Of a stretch of DNA of 64,000 bases, positions 19,735 through 29,388 are shown piece after piece. The stretch is from Neotamlana sargassicola. GTDB lineage: Bacteria > Bacteroidota > Bacteroidia > Flavobacteriales > Flavobacteriaceae. The notes below the pieces were generated by a model. It was not told the origin of the DNA and searched no databases. It worked only from the letters and a program-made list of their open reading frames with translations. How positions within the stretch are numbered: the first letter of the stretch is position 1; every line of letters begins with the position of its first letter. A program made the translations under genes and the position numbers. The DNA is taken from contig NZ_JAJAPX010000002.1 in assembly GCF_020523965.1 (NCBI RefSeq), forward strand, positions 434,001-498,000, read 5' to 3'.

Positions 19735-19768
19735 TTTAGTCTTAACATGTATTATTGTCTAGACTAAA
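19735..19768. promoter_or_regulatory. inverted repeat upstream of sulfatase operon
   Basis: Eight-base arms TTTAGTCT (19735-19742) and AGACTAAA (19761-19768) are separated by 18 bp. They lie between the upstream terminator and the ATG at 19782. The location fits an operator or leader hairpin for the sulfatase-sulfatase-lyase-esterase operon. I see no clear flavobacterial -7 element (TAnnTTTG) here, so this is tentative. Confidence 0.3.
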
Positions 19769-19781
19769 TCTATTTAAAATA

Positions 19782-21137
19782 ATGACAATCAAGAATACAA
19801 TTAATTATTTGATGGTTTTAATTTTTTCAGGATTCATTTTCTCTTGTAAAACTTCTGGAAAAACAACTCCGCCAAACATCATTTTAATAATGGCCGACGA
19901 TTTGGGTTACGGCGAATTATCCTGCTACGGTAGCCAAAAGGTTAAAACACCCAATCTAGATAAATTAGCATCGCAAGGTGTTAAGTTTTTAGATTTTCAT
20001 GCTAACGGACCAGTTTGTAGCCCAACAAGAGCAGCGTTAATGACAGGGAAATATCAGCAACGAACCGGAGTTGAAGGCGTTATTACAGCGGCCGATCATC
20101 GAGAAGTTGGGTTGAGTTTAAACGAACTTACCATGGCAGAAGCTATGAAAAACCAAGGCTACACAACCGCCATGTATGGAAAATGGCATTTAGGATATGC
20201 CGAACCTTACAATCCTATTTATCAAGGTTTCGATGATTTTAGAGGATTTGTTAGCGGAAACATCGATTATCATTCGCATATCGATCAAGCGGGTTATCTC
20301 GATTGGTGGGTTAATAATAAAGTTGAAGACGAGCCAGGTTACACCACCGATTTAATTACAAAATATGCTTCAAAATTTATAAAAGAAAATAATTCTAAAA
20401 AAACAGGAAAACCTTTCTTTTTATACTTAGCACAAGAGGCACCACATTATCCTATTCAAGGTAGAAGCGATAAACCGTTGCGAAAAGAAGGAAGTGGTAA
20501 ATTTATTAGAAAAGTACCTAAAGATAGGGTGCCAATTATTTATACTGAAATGATTGAACTTATGGACGAAGGTATTGGCGATATTATGGAAACTCTTGAT
20601 GCGGAAGGATTAAGCGAAAACACCATTGTCGTATTTTGTTCCGATAATGGGCCTGCCGGAAAACGTGGCGATAGCGGTGGCTTAAGAGCTGCCAAAACAT
20701 CTATTTACGAAGGCGGACACCGTGTGCCTGCAATTGTTCGTTATCCTAAAAAAATAAAAGCCGGTTCTGTAAGTAATGAAACTGTTTTAACCATGGATTT
20801 GCTTCCAACTTTTGTCGATTTCTCAGAGGGATCAACTACTATCGAAAATTTAGATGGTATTAGCATTAAAAATCATTTATTAAAAGCTGAAAGTTTGCTA
20901 AATCGCGATGTGTTTTGGAGTTTTAAAGGACGCTCTACAATTAGAAATGGCGCCTGGAAACTTCTTGAAATTCCTAATGACGATGGCATAGTTTATGAAC
21001 TATATAATCTTGAAACCGATTTATCTGAAACCAAGAATCTTGCCGCCGAAAATCCAGATAAAGTAGAAGCTTTAAAGCAAAGGTTAAGTCGTTGGAAAAC
21101 CAATGTTAGGCAAGGAGTAACTTCTGTTGCGCTGTAA
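19782..21137 (+). CDS. S1 family sulfatase (CSPTR type), lipoprotein
   Basis: I chose the ATG at 19782 over an in-frame TTG at 19755, because it gives a normal lipoprotein signal (FIFSCKT). The 451-residue product has IILIMADDLGYGELSCYG (metal-binding Asp pair), the formylglycine motif CSPTR (Cys 79), YGKWHLG and FCSDNGPAGKRGDSGGLRAAK (about 285). This Thr-variant motif and layout are those of arylsulfatase A-like exo-sulfatases (S1_16/S1_19/S1_20 neighbourhood). The protein would be anchored in a membrane facing the periplasm or the surface. It is the first gene of a four-gene run (sulfatase, sulfatase, lyase D, esterase) with gaps of 18, 24 and 8 bp. The sulfate position it attacks is unknown. 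Confidence 0.9.
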   Translation: MTIKNTINYLMVLIFSGFIFSCKTSGKTTPPNIILIMADDLGYGELSCYGSQKVKTPNLDKLASQGVKFLDFHANGPVCSPTRAALMTGKYQQRTGVEGVITAADHREVGLSLNELTMAEAMKNQGYTTAMYGKWHLGYAEPYNPIYQGFDDFRGFVSGNIDYHSHIDQAGYLDWWVNNKVEDEPGYTTDLITKYASKFIKENNSKKTGKPFFLYLAQEAPHYPIQGRSDKPLRKEGSGKFIRKVPKDRVPIIYTEMIELMDEGIGDIMETLDAEGLSENTIVVFCSDNGPAGKRGDSGGLRAAKTSIYEGGHRVPAIVRYPKKIKAGSVSNETVLTMDLLPTFVDFSEGSTTIENLDGISIKNHLLKAESLLNRDVFWSFKGRSTIRNGAWKLLEIPNDDGIVYELYNLETDLSETKNLAAENPDKVEALKQRLSRWKTNVRQGVTSVAL

Positions 21138-21155
21138 ATATAAATTCAAAAAAAC

Positions 21156-22949
21156 ATGTTTAGTAAACTAAAATTTGGTGCCCTTTTTATAACTTTTACT
21201 TGTCTTTTTTCAAACTCAATTTTGGCTAAAGACAAAGCACAAACAAGACCACCAAACATCGTTTTTGTTATAACCGACGATCAAGGTAAAGGCGATTTAG
21301 GTTGTGAAGGAAATCCATTTATAATAACACCTCATATCGATAAGTTTTTTTCGGATGCTGTTCGTTTCAATAATTATCATGTGTCTACAACCTGTGCGCC
21401 TACACGAGGTTCTATAATGACGGGTCGGCACACCAATAGAGTAAACGTTTTCCATACCATAACTGGGCGTTCGCTATTATTTGAAGATGAGGTTATATTA
21501 CCGCAAATATTGGCTCAAAATGGTTATGTTAACGGTATGTTTGGGAAGTGGCATTTAGGCGATAATTATCCGTACAGACCAGAAGATCGAGGTTTTACTG
21601 AAGTTGTTCGTCATGGTGGTGGCGGTATTACTCAAGGGCCAGATTATTGGGGTAACGATTATTTTGATGATACTTATTGGCACAACGGTAAAACCGAAAA
21701 ATATAAAGGCTATTGCACAGATGTGTTTTTTAATGAAGCACTAAAATTTATTGAAGTTAATAAGGATAGACCATTTTTCTGCTATATATCAACCAATGCA
21801 CCACATTCACCTTATAATGTCGATGAAAAATATATAAATCTGTATAAAAAAAATAAAAACATACCCGAACGTACCAAGCGTTTTTACGGTATGATAACCA
21901 ATATCGATGAAAATTTTAAAGCTTTAGAAAACAAGTTAAAAGAATTAAATATTGATGATAATACCATTGTAATTTTTACAACCGATAATGGGACTGCTGC
22001 AGGTAGAAAAGTATATAATGCAGGATTAAAAGGAGGGAAAGGAAGTGTTTACGAAGGTGGGCATCGTGTGCCACTTTATGTGCGTTGGCCAAATGGAAAG
22101 CTCATTGGCGGTAAGGATATTAACAATTTGGTGGCACATTACGATTTGCTACCAACCTTTGTAGATTTACTCGATTTAAATTTTAATCCGGTAAAGCGAC
22201 TAGACGGGAAAAGTTTAAAGCCGCTTTTATATAACGAAAATCAAGATTGGGAGAATCGTATTTTATATATGGATACCCAAAGAAAGCAAAACTTAATAAA
22301 GTATAAAGCGTATACCGTAATGGACAATAACTGGCGATTGGTTAACGGTAACCAGTTGTATAATATCAATACTGATTTAGGTCAAGAACATAACGTTATA
22401 GATAAATATCCCGAAGTAACAATGCGTTTAAAGGAAGGATACGAAAAATGGGGGCAATCTATTATGTCTGAAAATCCAAATGAAAGATATGCCTATATAA
22501 AAGTTGGGTCGCCTAAAGAAAACCCAAGTCGTATTTCTTCTCACGATATGTTAACTGGTAAATTTGACCACATGTGGCATCAATATGGTGCAGCTACAGC
22601 AGCTCAGGCAACCGGGCGATGGAAAATAGAATTTGTTGAAGATGGTGAATATAAAATAGCATTAAGACGTTTTCCTAGAGAAAGCAAATTACTAATTAAT
22701 GCCGTATTTCCAGCGGTAGAGAAAAGCATTGCATTCGATAAGACCATGCCGGCGAGCAAGAAAAATGATTTTACCGAAGCGTTTTTATATGTCGCAAACA
22801 TACAAGGTGAACATAAAATTGAAAAAAATCAAGAAGAGGTTACTTTTACTGGTTTTGTTCCTGCCGGAAAATACGATATGGAAGCACAACTTATCGATGC
22901 ACAAAATCGTGTGCATCCAGCGTATTACATTTATGTAGAAAAAATTTAA
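21156..22949 (+). CDS. S1 family sulfatase (CAPTR type) with extra C-terminal beta-domain
   Basis: A 597-residue secreted sulfatase (signal peptide ending near LAKD). It has NIVFVITDDQGKGDLGCEGN, the formylglycine motif CAPTR (Cys 80), FGKWHLGDNYPYRPEDRGF, and FTTDNGTAAGRKVYNAGLKG near 275. After the usual sulfatase C-terminus (about 440) comes an additional region of about 150 residues containing ATGRWKIEFVEDGEYKIALR and FVPAGKYDMEAQLID. This looks like a beta-sandwich and may help bind substrate; I do not recognise its family. The length is about 100-150 residues more than most sulfatases in the window. It lies 18 bp after the preceding sulfatase. Confidence 0.88.
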   Translation: MFSKLKFGALFITFTCLFSNSILAKDKAQTRPPNIVFVITDDQGKGDLGCEGNPFIITPHIDKFFSDAVRFNNYHVSTTCAPTRGSIMTGRHTNRVNVFHTITGRSLLFEDEVILPQILAQNGYVNGMFGKWHLGDNYPYRPEDRGFTEVVRHGGGGITQGPDYWGNDYFDDTYWHNGKTEKYKGYCTDVFFNEALKFIEVNKDRPFFCYISTNAPHSPYNVDEKYINLYKKNKNIPERTKRFYGMITNIDENFKALENKLKELNIDDNTIVIFTTDNGTAAGRKVYNAGLKGGKGSVYEGGHRVPLYVRWPNGKLIGGKDINNLVAHYDLLPTFVDLLDLNFNPVKRLDGKSLKPLLYNENQDWENRILYMDTQRKQNLIKYKAYTVMDNNWRLVNGNQLYNINTDLGQEHNVIDKYPEVTMRLKEGYEKWGQSIMSENPNERYAYIKVGSPKENPSRISSHDMLTGKFDHMWHQYGAATAAQATGRWKIEFVEDGEYKIALRRFPRESKLLINAVFPAVEKSIAFDKTMPASKKNDFTEAFLYVANIQGEHKIEKNQEEVTFTGFVPAGKYDMEAQLIDAQNRVHPAYYIYVEKI

Positions 22950-22973
22950 CCAACATTTATAAATAAACTACTA

Positions 22974-25709
22974 ATGATTAAACGGATTGTAATAATATTG
23001 GTTGTTGCTACAGCTCATGTTTTAGGAGCGCAGCAAATAAATATTCCATTACCTACAGATTTAGAACAAGGTTACCCAAGAATGTATATCTCGCAATCGG
23101 AAAAAAAGGGATTACAAAAAACAATAAAAAAAGAAGCATGGGCCAGTGATGTGCTCGAAGGTATTCATAATAAAATTGATGCTTATGTAAAACGTCATGA
23201 AACCGATCCAGAATGGATGCCGTCTAGGTTAATGATGTACTGGAAAACTAAAGCAGCAAATGTTTACGTTAACGGTATTTATTATTCGCATGCCGATGGC
23301 AATGCGCCTGTGCCAACTGTTAGGTTTACAGGCTCACGAGACCATACTACAAATTATGCCATGCCAAGTTTAGAAGATATTTTGCCGTACATGGACGACG
23401 AGCGTGGGCTATATTTACGCAATAAAACCAAGCCAGGTAAGCCTTTAGAGTGGGTAGAGCAATCTAAAACCGGAGGAATTATACATAGGCATAACCAAAA
23501 ACTTATGGGGTATGCTCGCGATGCTGCTTTTTTATCGTGGTTAGAAAACGATGAGAAATTTGCAAAATTCGCTTTCGATATTTTCGATACCTACATGTTA
23601 GGAATGTATCATCGAAATGCGCCTAAAGATTTATTAAACGGCCATATTCAAACGTTGGTTGGCATGGAGTGTTTTCAAGTAATACATGAGCATACTTTAA
23701 TTTACGCTTCAGAAGTTTACGATTTTCTGCATCAATACATAGAAAAAAATCATCCTGAAAAAATTGAAATTTATGATGCTACCATTAAAAAATGGAACGA
23801 CCAAATTATAAAAAACGGCGTGCCACAAAATAACTGGAATTTGCATCAAGCAAAAATTATTTTAAAAGCCGCTATGGTGTTACAGGATAATAATAATTAT
23901 GAAGATGAAAAAGGGCGTGAATATTACATCAATTATATTTTAAACGAAACCTCTGCGCGACAATGGTCGTTAACCAAGTTTATGGATTATGGTTACGATT
24001 ATAACAACGGTGTTTGGGCCGAATGTCCAGGCTATTCCTTTGGTGTAACTAAAGATTTAACGCATTTTATAAACGATTTCGACAATACGTTTAATCATAA
24101 TTTATTGCCATACATGCCGGTTATGGAAAAAGCGGTTAAAGTTTTGCCGCAATATGTATTTCCAAATGGGCAAACCATTGCTTTTGGCGATAGTAATTAT
24201 ACCGATTTAAAAACGGAAGCGATAAGCGATATGATTCGTACAACGCAAAAAAACGGAAATAAAGATTTAGAAAAGGAATTCACCGAAATGTACCGTTTGT
24301 TTGTCAAACACGATGAAGTTAAAAAAACATCAAAACCTAAATCAGACATCAGTTCGTTTTTTGCTAGTAAACCAGTGGTTTTAAACCCTAAATTTAAAGC
24401 AGGAAATGTGTCTGATTATATGACGCAAACCTTTTACGCGCCAAATGTGAGTTGGCATGTACAACGAAATGGTACTGGTAAACATGGTATGATGGTTTCG
24501 CTCAATGCTTCGTTAGGAAACCACATGCACGCCAATGGTATTAATATGGAATTGTATGGAAAAGGTTTCGTGCAAGGCGCCGATCCTGGTAAAGGTGCAG
24601 GTTATTTACAACCCATTTATTTAGAATATTATTCGCAATTTCCGGCACATAATACGGTTATGGTCGATGGCGTTTCATCGTACACCGAAATGTTAAGTTA
24701 TCATGCTTTCGATTTAAAGGGAGAATATCCAAAATCTGAGCAGAAAACAGGTTACTTTAGCGATATTTCGTATTCCAATGTTTATTTTTTAGAGCCTGAA
24801 ACGCGAAGCGATCAAACCCGATTGGTTAGTATTGTAAAAACGGGTGAAGAAACCGGTTATTATATCGATGTTTTTAGGTCGAAAAAACAGCGTGAAGGCG
24901 ATAAATTTCACGATTACTACTATCATAATTTAGGGCAAACCATGCAAGTAATGGATGCTAAAGGCGATCATTTGAAGCTTGAACCAACAGACGAAATGGG
25001 GTTCGCTGGAGGTCATTTATATGCCTTAGATTATATGTGGGATAAAAAATCTACAAAAGTTAACGAGGATTACCAAGCACAATGGCAAATAGATATGCCA
25101 GAAGGCGAAGACGATGTGTTTATGAATTTATGGATGAAAGGTTACGAAGGTCGCGAGGTATTTTCAATAAAGTCGCCACCAAATAAGGCCTTTAAAGGAA
25201 ATCACGGTTTGCCATACGATGTTAGCAATCAGCCTTATTTAACATTTACCGCCAGGCAACACGGTGCTGCATGGGAAACTCCATTTGTTTCGGTTTTCGA
25301 ACCGTTTACAGCATCGCAAGGAAAAAGCATAAAAGCTATTTCTAGTTTTAATGATGAGCATGGAAATACCGAGTTTGTAGGTTTAAATATAAGTCACAAA
25401 TCGGGTCGAGAAGATTTGGTTTTTTCTTCTGCAAATCATAAAAAAAATAAATACAAATCTATTGAAACCGATGCGGCTTACACTTTGGTTGCAAACGAAA
25501 CAAATGGCGATTGGGTAGTTTTTATTGGTAATGGTGAAGAAGTTAAAGCTAAAGATTATTCAATTTTTGCCCAACAAACAGGAAATGTAGTTTTAAAATT
25601 TACAGAAGATAAACTTTGGTTACATAACGAAATTCCTGTTAAAATAAAATTCAAAAATAAGACCGTAAATTTTGAAGCTAGAGATTTAAGACCTATTCAA
25701 ATTCAATAA
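22974..25709 (+). CDS. heparinase II/III-like polysaccharide lyase, paralogue D
   Basis: A 911-residue secreted protein (signal peptide ending near VLGAQ), most similar to paralogue A at 370. Shared landmarks are SRLMMYWKTKA, APVPTVRFTGSRDH, MDDERGLYLRN, GNHMHANGINMELYGKGF, FPAHNTVMVDGVSSY and YYIDVFRSKKQ. The first His of NHAH becomes part of NHMH here, with both His kept, and AHNT is intact. The two-part helical and beta-rich architecture is complete. The gene lies between two sulfatases and an esterase, so desulfation, deacylation and chain cleavage appear to be co-expressed. The difference in residues around the active region from A and C may reflect another sulfation pattern. The PL family remains open. 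Confidence 0.75.
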   Translation: MIKRIVIILVVATAHVLGAQQINIPLPTDLEQGYPRMYISQSEKKGLQKTIKKEAWASDVLEGIHNKIDAYVKRHETDPEWMPSRLMMYWKTKAANVYVNGIYYSHADGNAPVPTVRFTGSRDHTTNYAMPSLEDILPYMDDERGLYLRNKTKPGKPLEWVEQSKTGGIIHRHNQKLMGYARDAAFLSWLENDEKFAKFAFDIFDTYMLGMYHRNAPKDLLNGHIQTLVGMECFQVIHEHTLIYASEVYDFLHQYIEKNHPEKIEIYDATIKKWNDQIIKNGVPQNNWNLHQAKIILKAAMVLQDNNNYEDEKGREYYINYILNETSARQWSLTKFMDYGYDYNNGVWAECPGYSFGVTKDLTHFINDFDNTFNHNLLPYMPVMEKAVKVLPQYVFPNGQTIAFGDSNYTDLKTEAISDMIRTTQKNGNKDLEKEFTEMYRLFVKHDEVKKTSKPKSDISSFFASKPVVLNPKFKAGNVSDYMTQTFYAPNVSWHVQRNGTGKHGMMVSLNASLGNHMHANGINMELYGKGFVQGADPGKGAGYLQPIYLEYYSQFPAHNTVMVDGVSSYTEMLSYHAFDLKGEYPKSEQKTGYFSDISYSNVYFLEPETRSDQTRLVSIVKTGEETGYYIDVFRSKKQREGDKFHDYYYHNLGQTMQVMDAKGDHLKLEPTDEMGFAGGHLYALDYMWDKKSTKVNEDYQAQWQIDMPEGEDDVFMNLWMKGYEGREVFSIKSPPNKAFKGNHGLPYDVSNQPYLTFTARQHGAAWETPFVSVFEPFTASQGKSIKAISSFNDEHGNTEFVGLNISHKSGREDLVFSSANHKKNKYKSIETDAAYTLVANETNGDWVVFIGNGEEVKAKDYSIFAQQTGNVVLKFTEDKLWLHNEIPVKIKFKNKTVNFEARDLRPIQIQ

Positions 25710-25717
25710 AAAGCATC

Positions 25718-26635
25718 ATGAAGTTTAATATCATTTTAATTATAATATTTAGTTTTTCTGTTATTACAAACGCACAAAAACCAGACGAGCAAGACATTTT
25801 AAATACATTTCCAAACAAAGAGGTTGTAACCTATAAAACAGTTGATGGAAAAACGTTAAAAATGACCATTTTTTACCCAGAAAACGATAAGTTACAAAAG
25901 AAAAACCCTTGGATGTTGCATGTTCACGGTGGTGGTTGGGCAGGAGGAAGCCAATACAACATATTAAAAAAGGCCTTTTTAGGAACACTTCGTGGTTTGT
26001 TGGATAATGGCGTTGTTTGTGCAACCATAGAATACCGATTAGCAAGAGGAAAAACTACGGCTTACGAAGCAGTTGTCGACGCCAAAGACGCCGCCCGTTT
26101 TTTAATAAAACATGCAAAGCAATATAAATTGAGTAAAAAACATTACGGTGTTTGGGGTGGTTCTGCTGGTGGGCATTTAAGTTTACTTACTGCTTTGGGG
26201 CATAATTCCGATTTTTTAGGCGATACTGAATTGCAAGCAATTGTTCCAAAATTTAAGTGTATTGCGTCTTATTTTCCGTTTACATCTTGCGTAAATCCAG
26301 AAATTAGACCAGGTTCTATTTTTGAAGATGGAAAATTATTTGTTCGCCTTTTAGGTGCACCAATTGAAGAAAAACCAGAGTTGGCCAAATTGTTAAGTCC
26401 AACAGAATATTTAAATAAAAAAACGCCACCAATTTTACTATTACATGGCGATCAAGACGATGTGCTTCCAATAAAAAACTCAACCTACATGCTGGAAGTT
26501 GCTAAGCAAAAACAAGCCAACGTAGAGCTGCTTACTATAAAAGGAGCAGCACATAGTTTTCATGGTAAAAACATTTCGCCATCTATTGAAGAATTAAATA
26601 ATTATGCTACAGAATTTATTTTATCACATTTATAA
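25718..26635 (+). CDS. alpha/beta-hydrolase esterase
   Basis: A 305-residue secreted alpha/beta hydrolase (signal peptide ending near TNAQ). The oxyanion motif HVHGGGWAGGS, the nucleophile elbow WGGSAGGHLSL (Ser about 150), the acid in LLHGDQDDVLPIKN and the His in GAAHSFHG form a complete catalytic set. It belongs to the same broad group as the esterase at 18733 but has the standard HGGG. It is likely to remove acyl groups from polysaccharide fragments. It ends the four-gene run that starts at 19782; about 157 bp separate it from the GH95 gene, where I see no strong terminator. Confidence 0.85.
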   Translation: MKFNIILIIIFSFSVITNAQKPDEQDILNTFPNKEVVTYKTVDGKTLKMTIFYPENDKLQKKNPWMLHVHGGGWAGGSQYNILKKAFLGTLRGLLDNGVVCATIEYRLARGKTTAYEAVVDAKDAARFLIKHAKQYKLSKKHYGVWGGSAGGHLSLLTALGHNSDFLGDTELQAIVPKFKCIASYFPFTSCVNPEIRPGSIFEDGKLFVRLLGAPIEEKPELAKLLSPTEYLNKKTPPILLLHGDQDDVLPIKNSTYMLEVAKQKQANVELLTIKGAAHSFHGKNISPSIEELNNYATEFILSHL

Positions 26636-26792
26636 TTTACACTTAAGAGCGCATTTATAAAATTGATTAATGAAATATTTTGAACCTTTTTTCAAAAATA
26701 TAAAAATATATTGGGGTTAATTTTAAAGGTTTAATGGGTTTTTTTGCTGCCCAAAAACAAGCAAAATGTAATTTAAATAAACTTAATAAAGC

Positions 26793-29294
26793 ATGCAAAG
26801 CGCTTTTAAAATACTAATTGTTTTTTCGGTAATCATTACAACTGCTAGTTATTCGCAATCTAAAAATTTAAAACTTTGGTACGATGCTCCAGCTGCCAAC
26901 TGGAACGAAGCCTTGCCAATTGGGAATGGCCGTCTAGGAGCCATGGTTTTTGGTAATCCGGTAAACGAAAATATTCAGTTAAACGAGTTAACACTTTGGG
27001 CTGGCGGACCGCATAGAAACGATAATCCAGAGGCAAAAGCTGCTTTGAAAGACGTTCAAAGCTTGTTGTTTCAAGAAAAGTACGACGAGGCACATCGATT
27101 GGCTAACGACAAATTCTTATCGAAAACATCACATGGTATGCCTTACGAAACCGTGGGGAATTTAAGGTTGAATTTTAATAACCACGAAAACGTAAGTAAT
27201 TATTACCGTGAGTTAGACATAGAAAAAGCAATAAATAAAACTACTTATAGCGTAAATGGTGTCGATTATTCCCGAGAAATTTTCACCTCGTTTACCGATA
27301 ATGTTATCGTTATTAAGCTAACGGCAAACAAAAAGAAAAGCATCAGTTTTACGGCTTCAATGGATAGGCCAGAACCTGCGAAAGTTGAACATTTTACAGA
27401 AAACAACAATGTTTTGGTAATGACAGGTTTTGGAAGTGATAATAAAAACAAGCGTTTGCCAAAAGAAACAGAAGCTATAAAAGGCGAAGTAGAATTTGAT
27501 TCTCGCATTAAAATAGTAGCCAAAGGCGGACGTGTCGAGGCTAAAAACAACACGCTTGAAGTTTCAAAAGCTAATAGCGTACTTATTTATTTGTCTATTG
27601 CAACCAATTTTATAAACTATCAAGACGTAAGCGGCGATGCACATAAAAAGGCTTCAAATTATATCGCTTCCGCGGAAAAGAAATCGTACGAAAACTTGCT
27701 AGAATCACACACAAATTTCTATCAAGAATACTTCAATCGTGTGTCTTTAAATTTAGGTACCTCTGAAGCGGCTAAACTTCCAACCGATGTTAGGATAAAA
27801 GCATTTAAAGACGGATTCGATCCAGAATTGGCAGCCTTATATTTTCAATATGGAAGATACTTGTTAATTTCTTCGTCCCAACCAGGAGGGCAGCCTGCAA
27901 ACCTTCAAGGGTTATGGAATAAAGATTTAACACCACCATGGAAAAGTGCCTACACCGTAAATATTAATACCGAAATGAATTATTGGCCAGCCGAAGTCAC
28001 TAATTTAACCGAAATGCATGAGCCATTAATTGAGATGGTAAAAGATTTATCGGTTGCCGGTCAAGAAACAGCAAAAGTAATGTACGACGCCGAAGGTTGG
28101 GTTACACACCACAACACCGATTTATGGCGTATTTGTGGCCCTGTAGATGGTGCTACTTGGGGGATGTGGCCAACCGGAGGTGTTTGGTTAACACAACATG
28201 CCTGGGAAAAATTTATGTTTAATGGCGATCTAGATTATTTAAAATCGGTTTATCCAGCCATGAAAGGCGCTTCACAATTTTGTTTAAGTATTTTAACACC
28301 AGAACCAACAAATGGTTGGTTAATTGTTACTCCTTCAATTTCGCCAGAACATGGTCCAAAAGGGCGAACAACTAGAGTTAATATTGAGGCAGGAACCACT
28401 ATGGATAATCAATTGGTGTTCGATATGCTTACTAAAACCATTTTAGCAGCGCAGTTATTAAATGTCGATACTGAATTAATAAACAAAATGGAAGCAGCTT
28501 TAGCGAAATTACCACCCATGCAAGTGGGTAAATACAACCAATTACAAGAGTGGTTAAAAGATTTAGACGATCCTGAAGATAAACACCGTCACGTGTCGCA
28601 TCTGTATGGTTTATATCCTTCGAATCTAATTTCGCCTTATAGAAATCCAGAATTGTTTAAAGCGGCCGAAAATACTTTAATTCAACGAGGCGATCCATCA
28701 ACAGGATGGTCTATGAACTGGAAAATTAATCTTTGGGCACGTTTGTTAGATGGTAATCATGCGTATAAGCTTATGGGCGATCAAATAAAACTAGTAGGCC
28801 GTCCAGGTTCTCCAAAAGGAGGTGGTACTTATGCTAATATGCTCGATGCGCATCCACCATTTCAAATTGATGGGAATTTTGGTTTTACTTCAGGTTTAAC
28901 CGAAATGTTGGTGCAAAGTCATGATGGAGCAGTGCATTTAATTCCGGCCTTACCAGATGTTTGGAAAAATGGTAAAGTAACTGGTTTACGAGCTAGAGGT
29001 GGTTTTGAAGTTTCGGAATTAGTTTGGGAAAACGGAAAAGTTGTAAAAGCGGTAATCAAGTCTAATTTAGGAGGGAAGTTACGTATTCGTGCATATAACG
29101 AATTACAACTAGAAAAAAGTAACCTATTAGTTGAGGCAACAGGTGTAAATACAAACGCATTTTACCAGGTTCCTAAAATTAAAAATCCGTTATTAACCAA
29201 TGCAACTAATATTGAACCAATAGCGTTAAAGGCTTCTTATTTATATGATGTTGAAACAAAAAAAGGAGAAGAAATAACTTTAATTCAGAAGTAA
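26793..29294 (+). CDS. GH95 alpha-L-fucosidase (or alpha-L-galactosidase)
   Basis: An 833-residue secreted protein. It opens after the signal peptide with [27 protein letters not shown], a GH95 signature, followed by [18 protein letters not shown]. The catalytic regions are intact: [12 protein letters not shown] (Asn residues that assist the catalytic water), SISPEHGP (general acid Glu 519) and [15 protein letters not shown] (Asp 693). GH95 enzymes are inverting and mostly remove alpha-1,2-linked L-fucose; some members prefer alpha-L-galactose, and this cannot be decided by eye. With GH29 and the GH141-like protein it gives three independent fucosidase-type families in one locus. The gene converges on the opposite-strand beta-helix gene and shares a terminator with it. 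Confidence 0.92.
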   Translation: MQSAFKILIVFSVIITTASYSQSKNLKLWYDAPAANWNEALPIGNGRLGAMVFGNPVNENIQLNELTLWAGGPHRNDNPEAKAALKDVQSLLFQEKYDEAHRLANDKFLSKTSHGMPYETVGNLRLNFNNHENVSNYYRELDIEKAINKTTYSVNGVDYSREIFTSFTDNVIVIKLTANKKKSISFTASMDRPEPAKVEHFTENNNVLVMTGFGSDNKNKRLPKETEAIKGEVEFDSRIKIVAKGGRVEAKNNTLEVSKANSVLIYLSIATNFINYQDVSGDAHKKASNYIASAEKKSYENLLESHTNFYQEYFNRVSLNLGTSEAAKLPTDVRIKAFKDGFDPELAALYFQYGRYLLISSSQPGGQPANLQGLWNKDLTPPWKSAYTVNINTEMNYWPAEVTNLTEMHEPLIEMVKDLSVAGQETAKVMYDAEGWVTHHNTDLWRICGPVDGATWGMWPTGGVWLTQHAWEKFMFNGDLDYLKSVYPAMKGASQFCLSILTPEPTNGWLIVTPSISPEHGPKGRTTRVNIEAGTTMDNQLVFDMLTKTILAAQLLNVDTELINKMEAALAKLPPMQVGKYNQLQEWLKDLDDPEDKHRHVSHLYGLYPSNLISPYRNPELFKAAENTLIQRGDPSTGWSMNWKINLWARLLDGNHAYKLMGDQIKLVGRPGSPKGGGTYANMLDAHPPFQIDGNFGFTSGLTEMLVQSHDGAVHLIPALPDVWKNGKVTGLRARGGFEVSELVWENGKVVKAVIKSNLGGKLRIRAYNELQLEKSNLLVEATGVNTNAFYQVPKIKNPLLTNATNIEPIALKASYLYDVETKKGEEITLIQK

Positions 29295-29325
29295 TAAAAG
29301 CTTTAAATTTCGATTAGATATAATT

Positions 29326-29360
29326 AAAAGCGCATTAAAATTTATTTTAATGCGCTTTTT
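29326..29360. terminator. bidirectional terminator between convergent genes
   Basis: A near-perfect 16-bp stem has its arms starting at 29326 and ending at 29359, with a 2-nt centre. It has AAAA on the left and TTTTT on the right, so it would work for both the GH95 gene on the plus strand and the beta-helix gene on the minus strand. Confidence 0.85.
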
Positions 29361-29388
29361 ATATAACTTGATTTAAACTTGGTTGTCT

